Origin: Bacillota bacterium
GTDB lineage: Bacteria > Bacillota > Clostridia > Oscillospirales > Ruminococcaceae
Direction: 5' to 3'
NCBI GenBank assembly: GCA_023443315.1
Contig: JAEZVA010000054.1
Span: forward strand, 1 to 23,873
DNA length: 23,873 nt
Part shown: piece by piece, positions 1 through 7,770 of the stretch
Layout of the letters: each line of letters begins with the position of its first letter
Position numbering within the stretch: the first letter of the stretch is position 1
Translations under genes and position numbers: made by a program
The notes under the pieces: model-generated
The model's input: the letters and a program-made list of their open reading frames with translations, nothing else
Database searches by the model: none
Told to the model about the DNA's origin: nothing

Positions 1-7
1 CCTGCCG

Positions 8-32
8 CTTGAAAACAGGGACTGTTTTCAAG
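8..32 (+). terminator. hairpin, probable terminator of a gene left of the window
   Basis: A perfect 11-bp inverted repeat (CTTGAAAACAG / CTGTTTTCAAG) with a 3-base loop is followed by TTTATTG. It sits at the left edge before the promoter of the hemolysin III gene. It would suit the end of a plus-strand gene outside the window, but the T-tract is short. Confidence 0.5.
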
Positions 33-89
33 TTTATTGACTATACAACGCGCCTAATTGAAAACAATACATACAATACAGAAAAGCTC

Positions 90-117
90 TTGCATTTTGC
101 GAAATATATGATACAAT
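90..117 (+). promoter_or_regulatory. sigma-A promoter of the hemolysin III gene
   Basis: TTGCAT at 90-95 and TACAAT at 112-117 are 16 bases apart, and a TG precedes the -10 by one base (extended -10). It lies about 70 bases before the chosen start at 186 and is the only good promoter in this AT-rich stretch. Confidence 0.6.
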
Positions 118-185
118 AATTATATTATCTAGTTATTATAACTATGTTTAGTATTATACAGCCAATGACAGAAGGTGTTTTGTAT

Positions 186-830
186 ATGTATCATCGAGCG
201 AATGATAAGGTTAGCTTTGTTACACACTTTATTGGGGCACTACTGGGTGTAGTCGGCACGGTGTTTGTAGTGGCAAAGCCATTCTTGTTTTCTAATATAA
301 CTGGGTTGCAGCTTGCTGCTGCGATTATATTCTGCACATCGCTGGTTGCGCTTTATAGTGCAAGCGCCGCGTACCATTACGCGGATGAAACGAAGGGTAT
401 TCGGCTGATGCTGCGCAAGGTAGATCACTCGATGATCTATGTTCTGATTGCCGGAACATATACCCCCGTTTGTCTGGTTGTTTTTACCCAACCCAAGGGC
501 GCATACTTTTGTGCAGCAATTTGGGCGGTTGCTCTTATCGGTGTGATTCTGAAAATACTATGGATTAACTGCCCTCGCATTATATCGGTAGCCATCTATC
601 TTATGCTGGGCTGGTCGATTCTTCTTGATATTCCCGCCATCTCGCTGTTCTCGTTTGGGGGCAGGCTGTTCCTGATTTTGGGCGGAGCGTTTTACTCGGT
701 TGGCGCATTGATATACGGCATAAAACGCCCCAATATCAGCGCAAAATTTGGGTTCCATGAGATCTTCCACATCTTTGTGATGCTTGGCTCGTTGATGCAC
801 TTTGTCATGGTTGCATTGTATATCCTTTAG
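186..830 (+). CDS. hemolysin III family (HlyIII/PAQR-like) integral membrane protein
   Basis: This is a 214-residue, very hydrophobic protein with about seven predicted membrane segments, the usual size and shape of the HlyIII family. The family's metal-site signature is present: S-x3-H at about residues 60-64, an Asp-His pair at 80-81, and a C-terminal helix with spaced histidines (HEIFH...LMH). In characterised relatives these belong to a buried zinc site shared with eukaryotic PAQR receptors. The biochemical role in bacteria is not settled, and the name reflects one pore-forming member, so no toxin function should be assumed. In-frame ATGs exist at 144 and 165. I chose 186 because GAAGGTG at 171-177 gives an 8-base spacing and because family members begin close to this point. 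It appears monocistronic, between its promoter at 90 and the hairpin at 876. Confidence 0.88.
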   Translation: MYHRANDKVSFVTHFIGALLGVVGTVFVVAKPFLFSNITGLQLAAAIIFCTSLVALYSASAAYHYADETKGIRLMLRKVDHSMIYVLIAGTYTPVCLVVFTQPKGAYFCAAIWAVALIGVILKILWINCPRIISVAIYLMLGWSILLDIPAISLFSFGGRLFLILGGAFYSVGALIYGIKRPNISAKFGFHEIFHIFVMLGSLMHFVMVALYIL

Positions 831-875
831 CCTAGCACGCATTAAACTGCTTACTTCTTTTTACATCTTTACTCA

Positions 876-923
876 AAAAGGCAGGAAGCCCGTTTCATTT
901 TTGAAGCGGGCTTCCTGCCTTTT
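876..923 (+). terminator. strong intrinsic terminator, bidirectional
   Basis: A 21-bp stem (876-896 with 903-923, one G-T wobble) and a 6-base loop are bounded by an A-run on the left and a T-run on the right. It can therefore act on both strands, and it ends the hemolysin III transcript. Confidence 0.88.
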
Positions 924-991
924 CAAAGAGTATCTTCGCTATATTCATCACTGTCAATATTGCTTTAGGATGCGCTGCGTTTGCATAATAT

Positions 992-1020
992 GAATGCCCC
1001 TGTTGGTCACAGAGGCATTC
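992..1020 (-). terminator. hairpin after the M18 aminopeptidase gene
   Basis: An 11-bp inverted repeat (992-1002 with 1010-1020) pairs fully on the minus strand, with one G-U pair. It lies 13 bases beyond the stop codon of the aminopeptidase gene. The following sequence is only weakly T-rich, and the stronger 876-923 hairpin lies just beyond as a backup. Confidence 0.55.
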
Positions 1021-1032
1021 AAGACCTATCTA

Positions 1033-2442
1033 TTATTGTGCATTTAAGAATTCAAAGAATCCACGGTACGCACAGTAGACGTCGAGCTTCGATACGATCT
1101 CTAGCGGAGAGTGCATCGAAAGCACAGGTACGCCCACGTCAAGTACTTCTACGTTTAGACCCGCTATATACTTAGCCACGGTTCCGCCGCCGCCAAGGTC
1201 TACCTTGCCAAGCTCTCCGGTCTGCCACAGCACCTTACTTGCACTAAACAGGTTACGAACCTCGCCGAAAAACTCGGCTGAGCAATCGGAGGTTCCTGCC
1301 TTGCCGCGCGAGCCGGTATATTTAGTCAGGCAAACGCCGTAGTTTAGGTATGCGCAGTTGCGGCGGTCAAGCACGTCGGGGAAGGTTGGATCAAACGCTG
1401 CGTTCACGTCGGCAGACAGGCATTTCGACGCGCTGAGCACTGTTCGTCCATTCACACCATACGGCTCAGCCAGGTCTGCAACAAAATACTTAAGATAAGA
1501 GGAGTCAAGCCCTGTATTGCCTTCGCTGCCCGTTTCTTCCTTGTCGGCAAGCACTGTCACGGTGGTGTACGCGGGCTTATTGCAATCAAGTGCCGCCATC
1601 AGCGCAGTGTACGCGCATACACGGTCGTCGTGCCCATATGCAGCGACCATGCCGCGATCAAAACCAAGGTCACGCGCCTTACCGGCAGGCACTGCCTCGA
1701 GCTCGGCCGAGAGGAAATCCGCTTCGACGATACCGTATTTTTCGTGCAGGATATTCATAATATTCAGCTTAACCGCCTCGCTCGCCTTATCATCGCGAAA
1801 CGGCATGCAGCCGATAAGAATGTTAAGCTCCTCACCCTTAATACCAAGGTGCAGTGGGCGCTTTACCTGTTCCTCCGCAAGATGCGGCAGCAGATCGGTC
1901 ACGCAGAACACCGGGTCGTTTTCACCCTCGCCGATGTTCACCTGCACAACAGAGCCGTCCGCCTTTACGATAACACCGTGCAGTGCAAGCGGGATTGCCG
2001 TCCACTGGTACTTCTTAATGCCGCCATAATAATGTGTTTTAAACAGCGCGAGCTGCGCATCTTCATACAATGGATTTGGCTTTAAATCAAGGCGTGGGCT
2101 GTCGATGTGCGCGGCGACGATACGAACGCCTTGCTCTATGGGATTGGTACCGATGGTCGCCAGAATTAACGCCTTGCCCCGGTTGTTGCTATATACCCTA
2201 TCGCCCGCTGCATATTTCGTACCGGGTTCAAACTCCAAATAGCCCTTGCTTTGCAGTTGGCGTATTGTGTTCTCGGTAATCTCCCGTTCGGTTTTGCCGG
2301 AATCTAAAAACGTTTTGTAGCCCTCGCAAAACACCTCACTGCGGGCAATCTCATCCTCGCTTAAGGTAAGTCCCCCGTTTTTGGCGTTTACCAGAAGTTT
2401 TTCTTTTAACTGTTCTGCAGCTGTTTTTTTTGCTTCTTCCAT
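1033..2442 (-). CDS. M18 family metalloaminopeptidase
   Basis: A cytoplasmic aminopeptidase of about 469 residues that should remove N-terminal residues during peptide turnover. The M18 metal and catalytic residues are all visible (numbering from the chosen start): H112 and D114 in AHIDSPRLD, D272/273 in GHDDR, the E302-E303 pair in DKEETGSEG, D345 in SADVN, and H444 in SMHSP. Length matches the bacterial APEA-type enzymes (about 460 aa). An in-frame ATG at 2451 lies one base from the AAAGG ribosome site. The ATG at 2442 has a 10-base spacing and is preferred. It is the last gene of the DUF951-prfA-sua5-coaE block, 122 bases after coaE. That gap may hold a promoter, but I found no convincing one. 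Confidence 0.93.
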   Translation of the reverse strand: MEEAKKTAAEQLKEKLLVNAKNGGLTLSEDEIARSEVFCEGYKTFLDSGKTEREITENTIRQLQSKGYLEFEPGTKYAAGDRVYSNNRGKALILATIGTNPIEQGVRIVAAHIDSPRLDLKPNPLYEDAQLALFKTHYYGGIKKYQWTAIPLALHGVIVKADGSVVQVNIGEGENDPVFCVTDLLPHLAEEQVKRPLHLGIKGEELNILIGCMPFRDDKASEAVKLNIMNILHEKYGIVEADFLSAELEAVPAGKARDLGFDRGMVAAYGHDDRVCAYTALMAALDCNKPAYTTVTVLADKEETGSEGNTGLDSSYLKYFVADLAEPYGVNGRTVLSASKCLSADVNAAFDPTFPDVLDRRNCAYLNYGVCLTKYTGSRGKAGTSDCSAEFFGEVRNLFSASKVLWQTGELGKVDLGGGGTVAKYIAGLNVEVLDVGVPVLSMHSPLEIVSKLDVYCAYRGFFEFLNAQ

Positions 2443-2497
2443 TTGTGTCATGCCTTTCCGGTCGATCTGTTTAAAATCAACCTATCAATGTAATCAG

Positions 2498-2553
2498 GCG
2501 CGGATGGTATCATTGTTGCCGTTTCAATTGCGTTTAGTCCCCGGTATCCGCGC
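2498..2553. repeat. inverted repeat between coaE and the aminopeptidase gene
   Basis: GCGCGGAT at 2498-2505 and ATCCGCGC at 2546-2553 are perfectly complementary across a 40-base loop. It lies just after the coaE stop on the minus strand. It has no T-tract, so it could be a processing or stabilising stem rather than a terminator. Confidence 0.35.
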
Positions 2554-2564
2554 GAAATTTTGTA

Positions 2565-3158
2565 TTAAATCTGCTTTAACCAGCCGAGCAATGCAGCATA
2601 ATCAGGGTCTGAAGTACCGTTATCCACAACGTAGTCCGCGCTATCAAGGTAAAAATCATCGCTTTGTTGCGCGTTTATGCGCTGCATCCCCTGTTCAAAG
2701 GTGAGGTTGTCGCGAGCAATAATGCGCATCAGTCTGGCGTTTTGCGGCGCCATAACGACAACCACGTAGTCACACAGGCTGTCGGCTCCGCTCTCAAGCA
2801 GCGTTGGTGCGTCGAGAATGACGAGCGTTTCCCCTTCCTGCTCACACTTCTTAAGCATCTCACCTATGCGTGCGATGATGGCGGGAAACAGTATGCCTTC
2901 AAGCTGTTTGAGCTTTTGTTTGTCACTAAACACCACGGCACCCAATGCGCGGCGGTTCAGCGACCCGTCCTCGTTTACAACCTGCTGCCCAAACACATTC
3001 TTAATCTCGACAAGGCATGGTGTGCTCGGTAAAACCACCTCCCGCGCAACCAAATCCGCATCGATAATGCGATACCCGTTTTGTGTCAGCAGCTTTGAAA
3101 CCGTTGTCTTGCCCGCACCGGTCGGACCGGTAAGACCCACAATAATCAGTTTACCCAT
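2565..3158 (-). CDS. coaE: dephospho-CoA kinase
   Basis: CoaE phosphorylates the 3'-hydroxyl of dephospho-CoA with ATP, the last step of coenzyme A synthesis. The 197-residue length is typical. The N-terminus has the P-loop GPTGAGKTT (residues 11-19), followed by the family's IDAD motif (D33/D35 region, start of the CoA-binding part). The LVILDAPTLLESG segment corresponds to the conserved core strand before the lid region. The ribosome site AAAGGCGGTG precedes the ATG. It starts 20 bases after the sua5 stop on the same strand, so cotranscription is expected. Confidence 0.95.
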   Translation of the reverse strand: MGKLIIVGLTGPTGAGKTTVSKLLTQNGYRIIDADLVAREVVLPSTPCLVEIKNVFGQQVVNEDGSLNRRALGAVVFSDKQKLKQLEGILFPAIIARIGEMLKKCEQEGETLVILDAPTLLESGADSLCDYVVVVMAPQNARLMRIIARDNLTFEQGMQRINAQQSDDFYLDSADYVVDNGTSDPDYAALLGWLKQI

Positions 3159-3178
3159 TTTGCACCGCCTTTTGTCGA

Positions 3179-4204
3179 CTAAAGTTCAATTACGTCAAAA
3201 CCGGCCGCACGAAGCAGACGGTTATACACCGCAAGCCCAACACCGGTCTTTTTCGGCGCCCTTGCATAGACAATTGTTGCACCCTTTCGGTCAAGCTCAC
3301 GCAGCGCGTCAAAAAGGTGTCTCGCCTGCGAGTCGGAATCATCCTGCGCGCCGTAGTTAACATAATCTATCGTGAGGTGTGGATTGTCTTCTTCAAAACA
3401 AAGGGCGACAGCGTCGGTTTTTGAGTTAACATAATTGTAGAACCGATCGTCTTCCCCCTCCACCATATAGACCTTTGCACGGGGTGCATAGTGCTTGTAC
3501 TTCATGCCCGGGGAGCTGGCTTTCACCGCATCCGATACTCGGGCGAGCACCCCACCGTCTATGTCTACAGCACCGATAACCCCCTCGAGCTGTTCCTTGG
3601 TAATGGCCCCGGGGCGAAGAATAACCGGCGCGCCAAGGGCGAGGGACAGTACGGTGGATTCCACGCCGACGCCGCATGCACCACCGTCCACAACAAGCGG
3701 GATGATACCTTCCATGTCCTGCATCACATGCTCTGCGGTGGTTGGGCTGGGGCTGCCGGAGCGGTTTGCCGACGGAGCAGCAAGTGGCACACCGGCAGCG
3801 CGGATGATGGCACGCGCGACCGGATGGGACGGCATGCGAACCGCAACGGTGTCAAGCCACGCGGAAACGACATCGGGGACGGACTTTGCGCGTGGAAGAA
3901 TAATGGTAAGAGGTCCTGGCCAAAACGCCTCGGCAAGCAGCTTAGCCTGCGGCGGCAAATAATTTACAAGGGGTGCAAGGTCGTCCATATCGGCGATATG
4001 AACAATCAGCGGGTTATCCTGCGGCCTGCCCTTTGCGGCAAAGATAGCGCAAACCGCTTGTTCATCCAGCGCGTTTGCCGCTAGACCATACACCGTCTCG
4101 GTGGGGATTGCGACCAGTGAACCCCGAGCAAGCAGACTGCCCGCCAAATCAACCAGATGCTGCTGTGGGAAATCCCTGTCTATATGAATAAGCTGTGTTT
4201 TCAT
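3179..4204 (-). CDS. L-threonylcarbamoyladenylate synthase, two-domain Sua5 type
   Basis: This enzyme makes threonylcarbamoyl-AMP from threonine, bicarbonate and ATP for the universal t6A37 tRNA modification. At 341 residues it is the long Sua5 form: a YrdC/TsaC catalytic domain (about 1-210) plus a C-terminal Sua5 domain (about 250-341). Visible motifs are PTETVYGLAANA (34-45), KGRPQDNPL (58-66) and SANRSG (145-150). The interdomain linker SPGMKYKHYAP (231-241) is known to gate the active site in this family. It follows prfA by 5 bases. The B. subtilis homologue ywlC also lies near prfA, so the neighbourhood is conserved. TsaB/D/E partners are not in the window. Confidence 0.95.
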   Translation of the reverse strand: MKTQLIHIDRDFPQQHLVDLAGSLLARGSLVAIPTETVYGLAANALDEQAVCAIFAAKGRPQDNPLIVHIADMDDLAPLVNYLPPQAKLLAEAFWPGPLTIILPRAKSVPDVVSAWLDTVAVRMPSHPVARAIIRAAGVPLAAPSANRSGSPSPTTAEHVMQDMEGIIPLVVDGGACGVGVESTVLSLALGAPVILRPGAITKEQLEGVIGAVDIDGGVLARVSDAVKASSPGMKYKHYAPRAKVYMVEGEDDRFYNYVNSKTDAVALCFEEDNPHLTIDYVNYGAQDDSDSQARHLFDALRELDRKGATIVYARAPKKTGVGLAVYNRLLRAAGFDVIEL

Positions 4205-4209
4205 CTGTA

Positions 4210-5292
4210 TTATTGATCCTCGCCCATATTCTTGAGCTTTTCCGCCTGATCGTAGGTGGTCAGCGCGTCTACAACCTCGTCAATGTCTCCGTTTAAAATC
4301 TCGTCGATGCGATATAACGTCAGCCCGATGCGGTGATCGGTTACCCGCTTCTGCGGATAGTTATAGGTTCGGATGCGTTCGGAACGGTCGCCTGTGCCTA
4401 CCTGGGAGCGGCGTTCGGCGGCAATCTCGCTCTCCTGCGCACGACGTTTATCTTCAAGTAGGCGGGACCGCAAAATCTTCATTGCCCGGTCTTTATTTTT
4501 GTGCTGGCTACGTTCATCCTGACACTCCACCACCAGACCCGTTGGGAGATGGGTAATTCGGATAGCTGAATCGGTCTTGTTTACGTGCTGCCCGCCCGCA
4601 CCGCTTGCACGGAAGGTCGCGATATCAAGGTCTCCCGGGGCAATCTCCAGCTCGACCTCCTCCGCCTCAATCAGCACCGCGACGGTAACAGTGGAGGTGT
4701 GGATGCGCCCCTGCGTCTCGGTCTCGGGCACACGTTGTACGCGGTGTACGCCGCTTTCATACTTAAAGCGGGAATACGCACCGTCGCCCTCAATGCTGAA
4801 GCTTACCTCCTTAATGCCGCCAAGCTCGGTCTCGTTGATGTTAAGGATCTCCCATTTATAGCGCTTCTTTTCGGCATACATGGTATACATACGCATCAGC
4901 GAGTTTGCAAACAAGGCCGCTTCCTCGCCGCCCGCGCCGCCGCGAATCTCTATAATAACGTTCTTGTCGTCGTTGGGGTCTCGGGGCAGAAGCAACAGGC
5001 GAAGCTCATCGGTTATCGTTTCAATCCTTTGCTTGCTATCAACAAGCTGCTCCTCTACCATGGTACGGAAATCCTTTTCAAGACCTCCCGCGTCGAGCAT
5101 CTCTCTGGCTTCGTCCATATCCGCCTTTGCACTGGTGTATTCCTTGTACTTTTCCACAACGGGGGTAAGGGACTTATACTCCTTCATCAGCGCCTTGTAC
5201 GCCTCCTGATCGTTGGCAATACCCTGCTGCATCAGTCGGTCGTTTATCTCGTTATAGCGCTGCTCTACAAACTCCAGCTTGTCATACATCAT
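4210..5292 (-). CDS. prfA: peptide chain release factor 1
   Basis: RF1 recognises UAA and UAG stop codons and triggers peptide release. All 360 residues of a standard RF1 are present: an N-terminal coiled helical domain (1-110), the stop-codon reading P-x-T motif as PET (189-191, where RF2 would have SPF), and the catalytic GGQ (233-235) in GAGGQHVNKTDSA. The following QDERSQHKNK stretch is also standard. The start is ATG-ATG, and either is possible. The upstream AAAGG is 12 bases from the first. The usual downstream partner prmC, which methylates the GGQ glutamine, is absent here; Sua5 follows directly. Confidence 0.97.
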   Translation of the reverse strand: MMYDKLEFVEQRYNEINDRLMQQGIANDQEAYKALMKEYKSLTPVVEKYKEYTSAKADMDEAREMLDAGGLEKDFRTMVEEQLVDSKQRIETITDELRLLLLPRDPNDDKNVIIEIRGGAGGEEAALFANSLMRMYTMYAEKKRYKWEILNINETELGGIKEVSFSIEGDGAYSRFKYESGVHRVQRVPETETQGRIHTSTVTVAVLIEAEEVELEIAPGDLDIATFRASGAGGQHVNKTDSAIRITHLPTGLVVECQDERSQHKNKDRAMKILRSRLLEDKRRAQESEIAAERRSQVGTGDRSERIRTYNYPQKRVTDHRIGLTLYRIDEILNGDIDEVVDALTTYDQAEKLKNMGEDQ

Positions 5293-5352
5293 TCTATCGT
5301 CATGCCTTTCCGGTGTAATATCGGTTTAATTTGTCATAAGCGGCAGGCGTAG

Positions 5353-5541
5353 CTACTGCTCCGGCTCCCTAATAATCTTTTTGATATTCTTTTCTATCCT
5401 CGCGCGCGCAACAAGCACCTCGCGACCGCACTTAACACAGCGGATGCGAAAGTCCATACCAGAACGGGTTACCAAAAAGCGCTTTTCCCCACAGGGATGG
5501 TTCTTTTTCATCTCTAGGATGTCACCTGGGCGAACGTCCAC
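5353..5541 (-). CDS. DUF951 family small protein, GTG start
   Basis: A 62-residue protein of unknown function matching the DUF951 pattern: a PGDILEMKK opening, then HPCG, then an FRIRCVKCGRE cysteine pair, suggesting a small zinc-ribbon or OB-like fold. A longer reading from ATG at 5610 is untenable because the -10 element (5588-5593) lies inside it. A GGGGGAGGT ribosome site (5557-5549) sits 7 bases before GTG at 5541. That start gives MDVRPGD, the N-terminus typical of the family. It heads the prfA operon, 60 bases upstream of prfA. Family members are often found next to translation or chromosome-maintenance genes in Firmicutes, but no role is established. Confidence 0.85.
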   Translation of the reverse strand: MDVRPGDILEMKKNHPCGEKRFLVTRSGMDFRIRCVKCGREVLVARARIEKNIKKIIREPEQ

Positions 5542-5587
5542 AGCCGTTACCTCCCCCATTATATATAAACAGTTATCATTTTCGATT

Positions 5588-5617
5588 ATTATACCACTAA
5601 AATCAGTCATAAATCAA
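5588..5617 (-). promoter_or_regulatory. sigma-A promoter of the DUF951-prfA-sua5-coaE operon
   Basis: On the minus strand, TTGATT (5617-5612) and a perfect TATAAT (5593-5588) are separated by 18 bases. It lies about 50 bases upstream of the GTG start of the DUF951 gene and overlaps any longer reading of that gene. Confidence 0.7.
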
Positions 5618-5826
5618 ACCTTTTATCGGGTTGAGAATACGGCTTGTATTGCCGCTTGTTTTGTGTGTAGCCATTTTTTTGTACACAATATTAGTTGATT
5701 TGGCGTGCTGCCCTACATCTGAATAATTTGGCGGGATGTATCGGCTTTTAATAAGGCAAAGAGCGGACAGAATAACTGATGAATCATAGAAGTTATGAAT
5801 ACATCAAAATACAAAGGAGTACCCAT

Positions 5827-6192
5827 ATGGATATCTTAATTAGAACCCGTTTTGATAACGTTGAGCGTGCTGAGGCATGCATCAAGCGCATTCGCGAAGC
5901 AGAGTGCCCGGTAGTTGAAATCAAGCTAATTGCGCCCCGAAACAATAATGAGGATGATAGTTTCTTTGCTTTTGCCCCTGCTATTAACTCGCAGTACCCC
6001 AATACAATGGGGGTTGGAACAGCGGCATTTGTCATGCGCGCTGACGCAGGAGGCGCTACGGGTGAGGGTGTACAGGACGACGATATACACAATCACGATG
6101 CCGTTGTGGAGATTGTTGCGCCAGAAGAATCCAAAGACAAGGTTCGCAGCATCATCATTAATGCCGGCGGCAGAGACACGGCGGTTTTTTAA
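5827..6192 (+). CDS. 121-residue protein of unknown function, alpha/beta fold
   Basis: I do not recognise this family. AAAGGAG at 5813-5819 fixes the ATG at 5827; an in-frame ATG at 5779 has no ribosome site. The N-terminal half reads as strand-helix-strand (ILIRTRF, VERAEACIKRIREA, VVEIKLIAP). The C-terminal half repeats a strand-helix-strand shape (AVVEIVAP, ESKDKVRSIIINAG, DTAVF). Between them is a Gly/Ala and Asp-rich linker. This suggests a ferredoxin-like or ACT/PII-like small domain, as in some stress proteins, but that is inference from pattern only. It has no signal peptide or membrane segment. It stands alone between the divergent DUF951 promoter and a gene-poor stretch. Confidence 0.75.
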   Translation: MDILIRTRFDNVERAEACIKRIREAECPVVEIKLIAPRNNNEDDSFFAFAPAINSQYPNTMGVGTAAFVMRADAGGATGEGVQDDDIHNHDAVVEIVAPEESKDKVRSIIINAGGRDTAVF

Positions 6193-6690
6193 TAAAGCTG
6201 CTCGCAAAGAAAATGGATGCACTGATTTAAACATAGTTTGAAACCTCGCATTTTGAAGTAGCATGTAGCATCTTTGCCCCTCCAAAAGTACAAACCCCTG
6301 GCGTACTGCCGCAAGACTAGTATAAACACGCAAACGACAAACGCAATGGTCTATTCCCGCTGCTCGCTCTCATATAAATGTTGTAGCAATTATCTTAAAA
6401 ATGTTTGTATAAATAAATCAAAAGCTTGCATTGATGGTTTTTGTGATGATTATTTTACGGACATTCTTAAGATAGCTACCCTCAACACAGTTTGTAATTA
6501 TCAATTGCCATCGGACAAAGCCCACGTTCTGATTCTAAGAGAAGCACAATAAAGCTCAGAACGTGTTTAAGCCCGATTGATTTTTAATACGGAAATAATC
6601 TCTTTGCATTTTATTGGGCGTATAACAGGGAGACTTACCGAGCAATTGATTATCACCATGGGGAAAACAAAAATGGGAGGTCGCCGATAA
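6193..6690 (+). other. 500-base gene-poor region with one hairpin
   Basis: No convincing gene is seen. An open frame at 6274-6552 (92 codons, cysteine-rich) lacks a ribosome site and reads like random AT-rich DNA. An inverted repeat, CACGTTCTGA (6523-6532) with TCAGAACGTG (6556-6565), spans a 23-base loop and overlaps the end of that frame. It lies about 125 bases before the S1-domain gene and could be part of that gene's leader or a weak terminator. No clear promoter was identified. Confidence 0.4.
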
Positions 6691-7617
6691 ATGAGCAGCT
6701 ACAGGCCAGAGGGGCTACTATGGGAAAGCGCGGAAAACAGGCAAGGATTGCGCAGCCTTGCCACACTTCAGGATGCGTATGCACAAAATAAAACACTGGA
6801 AGCCCGCGCGGTTCTGTGTGACAATGAACACAATCTGGTCGTAGATCTCGGGCTGATGCGCGGGATCATACCCCGTTGCGAAGGAGCAATTGGGATTGAG
6901 GACGGCAGCACAAAGGATATTGCCATTATCTCACGGGTAAACAAGGCTGTGTGTTTCAAGGTGACGGGCTTTGGCACGGACGCCGGCGGCAGCCCCATTG
7001 CCTATCTATCCCGCAGGATGGCGCAGGAGGAGTGCCGGCAGGAATACCTAGCACAACTGCGTTGCGGTGATATCATCCCTGCTAGGGTGACGCACCTTGA
7101 GCCGTTTGGCGCGTTTGTGGATGTGGGATGCGGTATCTCGTCTTTGATTCCCATTGACAGCATCTCGGTTTCTCGCATACGACATCCCAGAGATCGCTTC
7201 CATTGCGGGCAAGACATCTTTGCGGTAGTACGAAGCATCGATGTGGCAGGCAGAATCTGCCTGAGCCACAAGGAGCTTCTCGGAACATGGGAGGATAACG
7301 CGGCATACTTTTCGCCCGGGCAGACGGTAGCGGGCATCATTCGATCGGTAGAAGATTACGGGGTGTTTGTGGAACTCACACCGAATTTTGCGGGGCTTGC
7401 GGAGCTAAAGGATGAGGTTTATGCAGGACAGCACGCAAGCGTTTACATAAAATCGCTTCTCCCTGAGAAGATGAAGGTGAAGCTTATCATCGTTGACGCG
7501 TTTGAGCCGGGCTTTTATACCCCATCCTGCCACTATTACATAACGGAAGGTCATATTGACCGATTTCGGTACTCCCCCGACAGTTGCCCAAAGTTGGTGG
7601 AAACTGTGTTCGAGTAA
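6691..7617 (+). CDS. S1-domain RNA-binding protein (three S1-type repeats)
   Basis: A 308-residue cytoplasmic protein built of three S1/OB-like repeats at about residues 34-105, 122-195 and 208-270. The clearest signatures are GDIIPARVTHLEPFGAFVDV in the second and GQTVAGIIRSVEDYGVFVEL in the third. The first repeat is divergent. Such proteins bind single-stranded RNA, and Clostridia often carry short S1-like proteins distinct from full ribosomal S1 (usually four or more repeats). The protein may act in translation, RNA decay or stress adaptation; nothing here decides which. GGGAGG at 6675-6680 lies 10 bases before the ATG. It is not obviously in an operon, since the next gene has its own promoter. 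Confidence 0.88.
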   Translation: MSSYRPEGLLWESAENRQGLRSLATLQDAYAQNKTLEARAVLCDNEHNLVVDLGLMRGIIPRCEGAIGIEDGSTKDIAIISRVNKAVCFKVTGFGTDAGGSPIAYLSRRMAQEECRQEYLAQLRCGDIIPARVTHLEPFGAFVDVGCGISSLIPIDSISVSRIRHPRDRFHCGQDIFAVVRSIDVAGRICLSHKELLGTWEDNAAYFSPGQTVAGIIRSVEDYGVFVELTPNFAGLAELKDEVYAGQHASVYIKSLLPEKMKVKLIIVDAFEPGFYTPSCHYYITEGHIDRFRYSPDSCPKLVETVFE

Positions 7618-7697
7618 CTGGTTGGTTTGCTCGGGTTGCAGCTACTGTTTCAGGCAGAAAATGCGCAAAAATTGCTAGAAAATTGACAATCTTTTCA

Positions 7698-7727
7698 TTG
7701 CGCTTTTCCAGTTGTGTGCGTTATAAT
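7698..7727 (+). promoter_or_regulatory. promoter of the DtxR-type regulator gene
   Basis: TATAAT at 7722-7727 is paired with TTGCGC at 7698-7703 (18-base spacer). A perfect TTGACA at 7683-7688 is too far upstream (33 bases) to serve this -10. Transcription would start about 35 bases before the ribosome site of the regulator gene. Confidence 0.6.
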
Positions 7728-7770
7728 ATAAAAAGCTCACCATAGAATTCCCTGCATGGGAGGCGGTAGG

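Noticed and set aside
1517..2085. Long plus-strand frames opposite the M18 aminopeptidase
   Set aside because: They are antisense shadows of a gene with complete catalytic motifs, without ribosome sites.
6274..6552. Open frame of 92 codons, cysteine-rich, plus strand
   Set aside because: No ribosome site, no coding-like composition, and an inverted repeat at its end. It reads as chance opening in AT-rich non-coding DNA.
7683..7727. Perfect TTGACA upstream of the DtxR-type gene
   Set aside because: It is 33 bases from the TATAAT, too far for one promoter. TTGCGC at 7698 has proper spacing.
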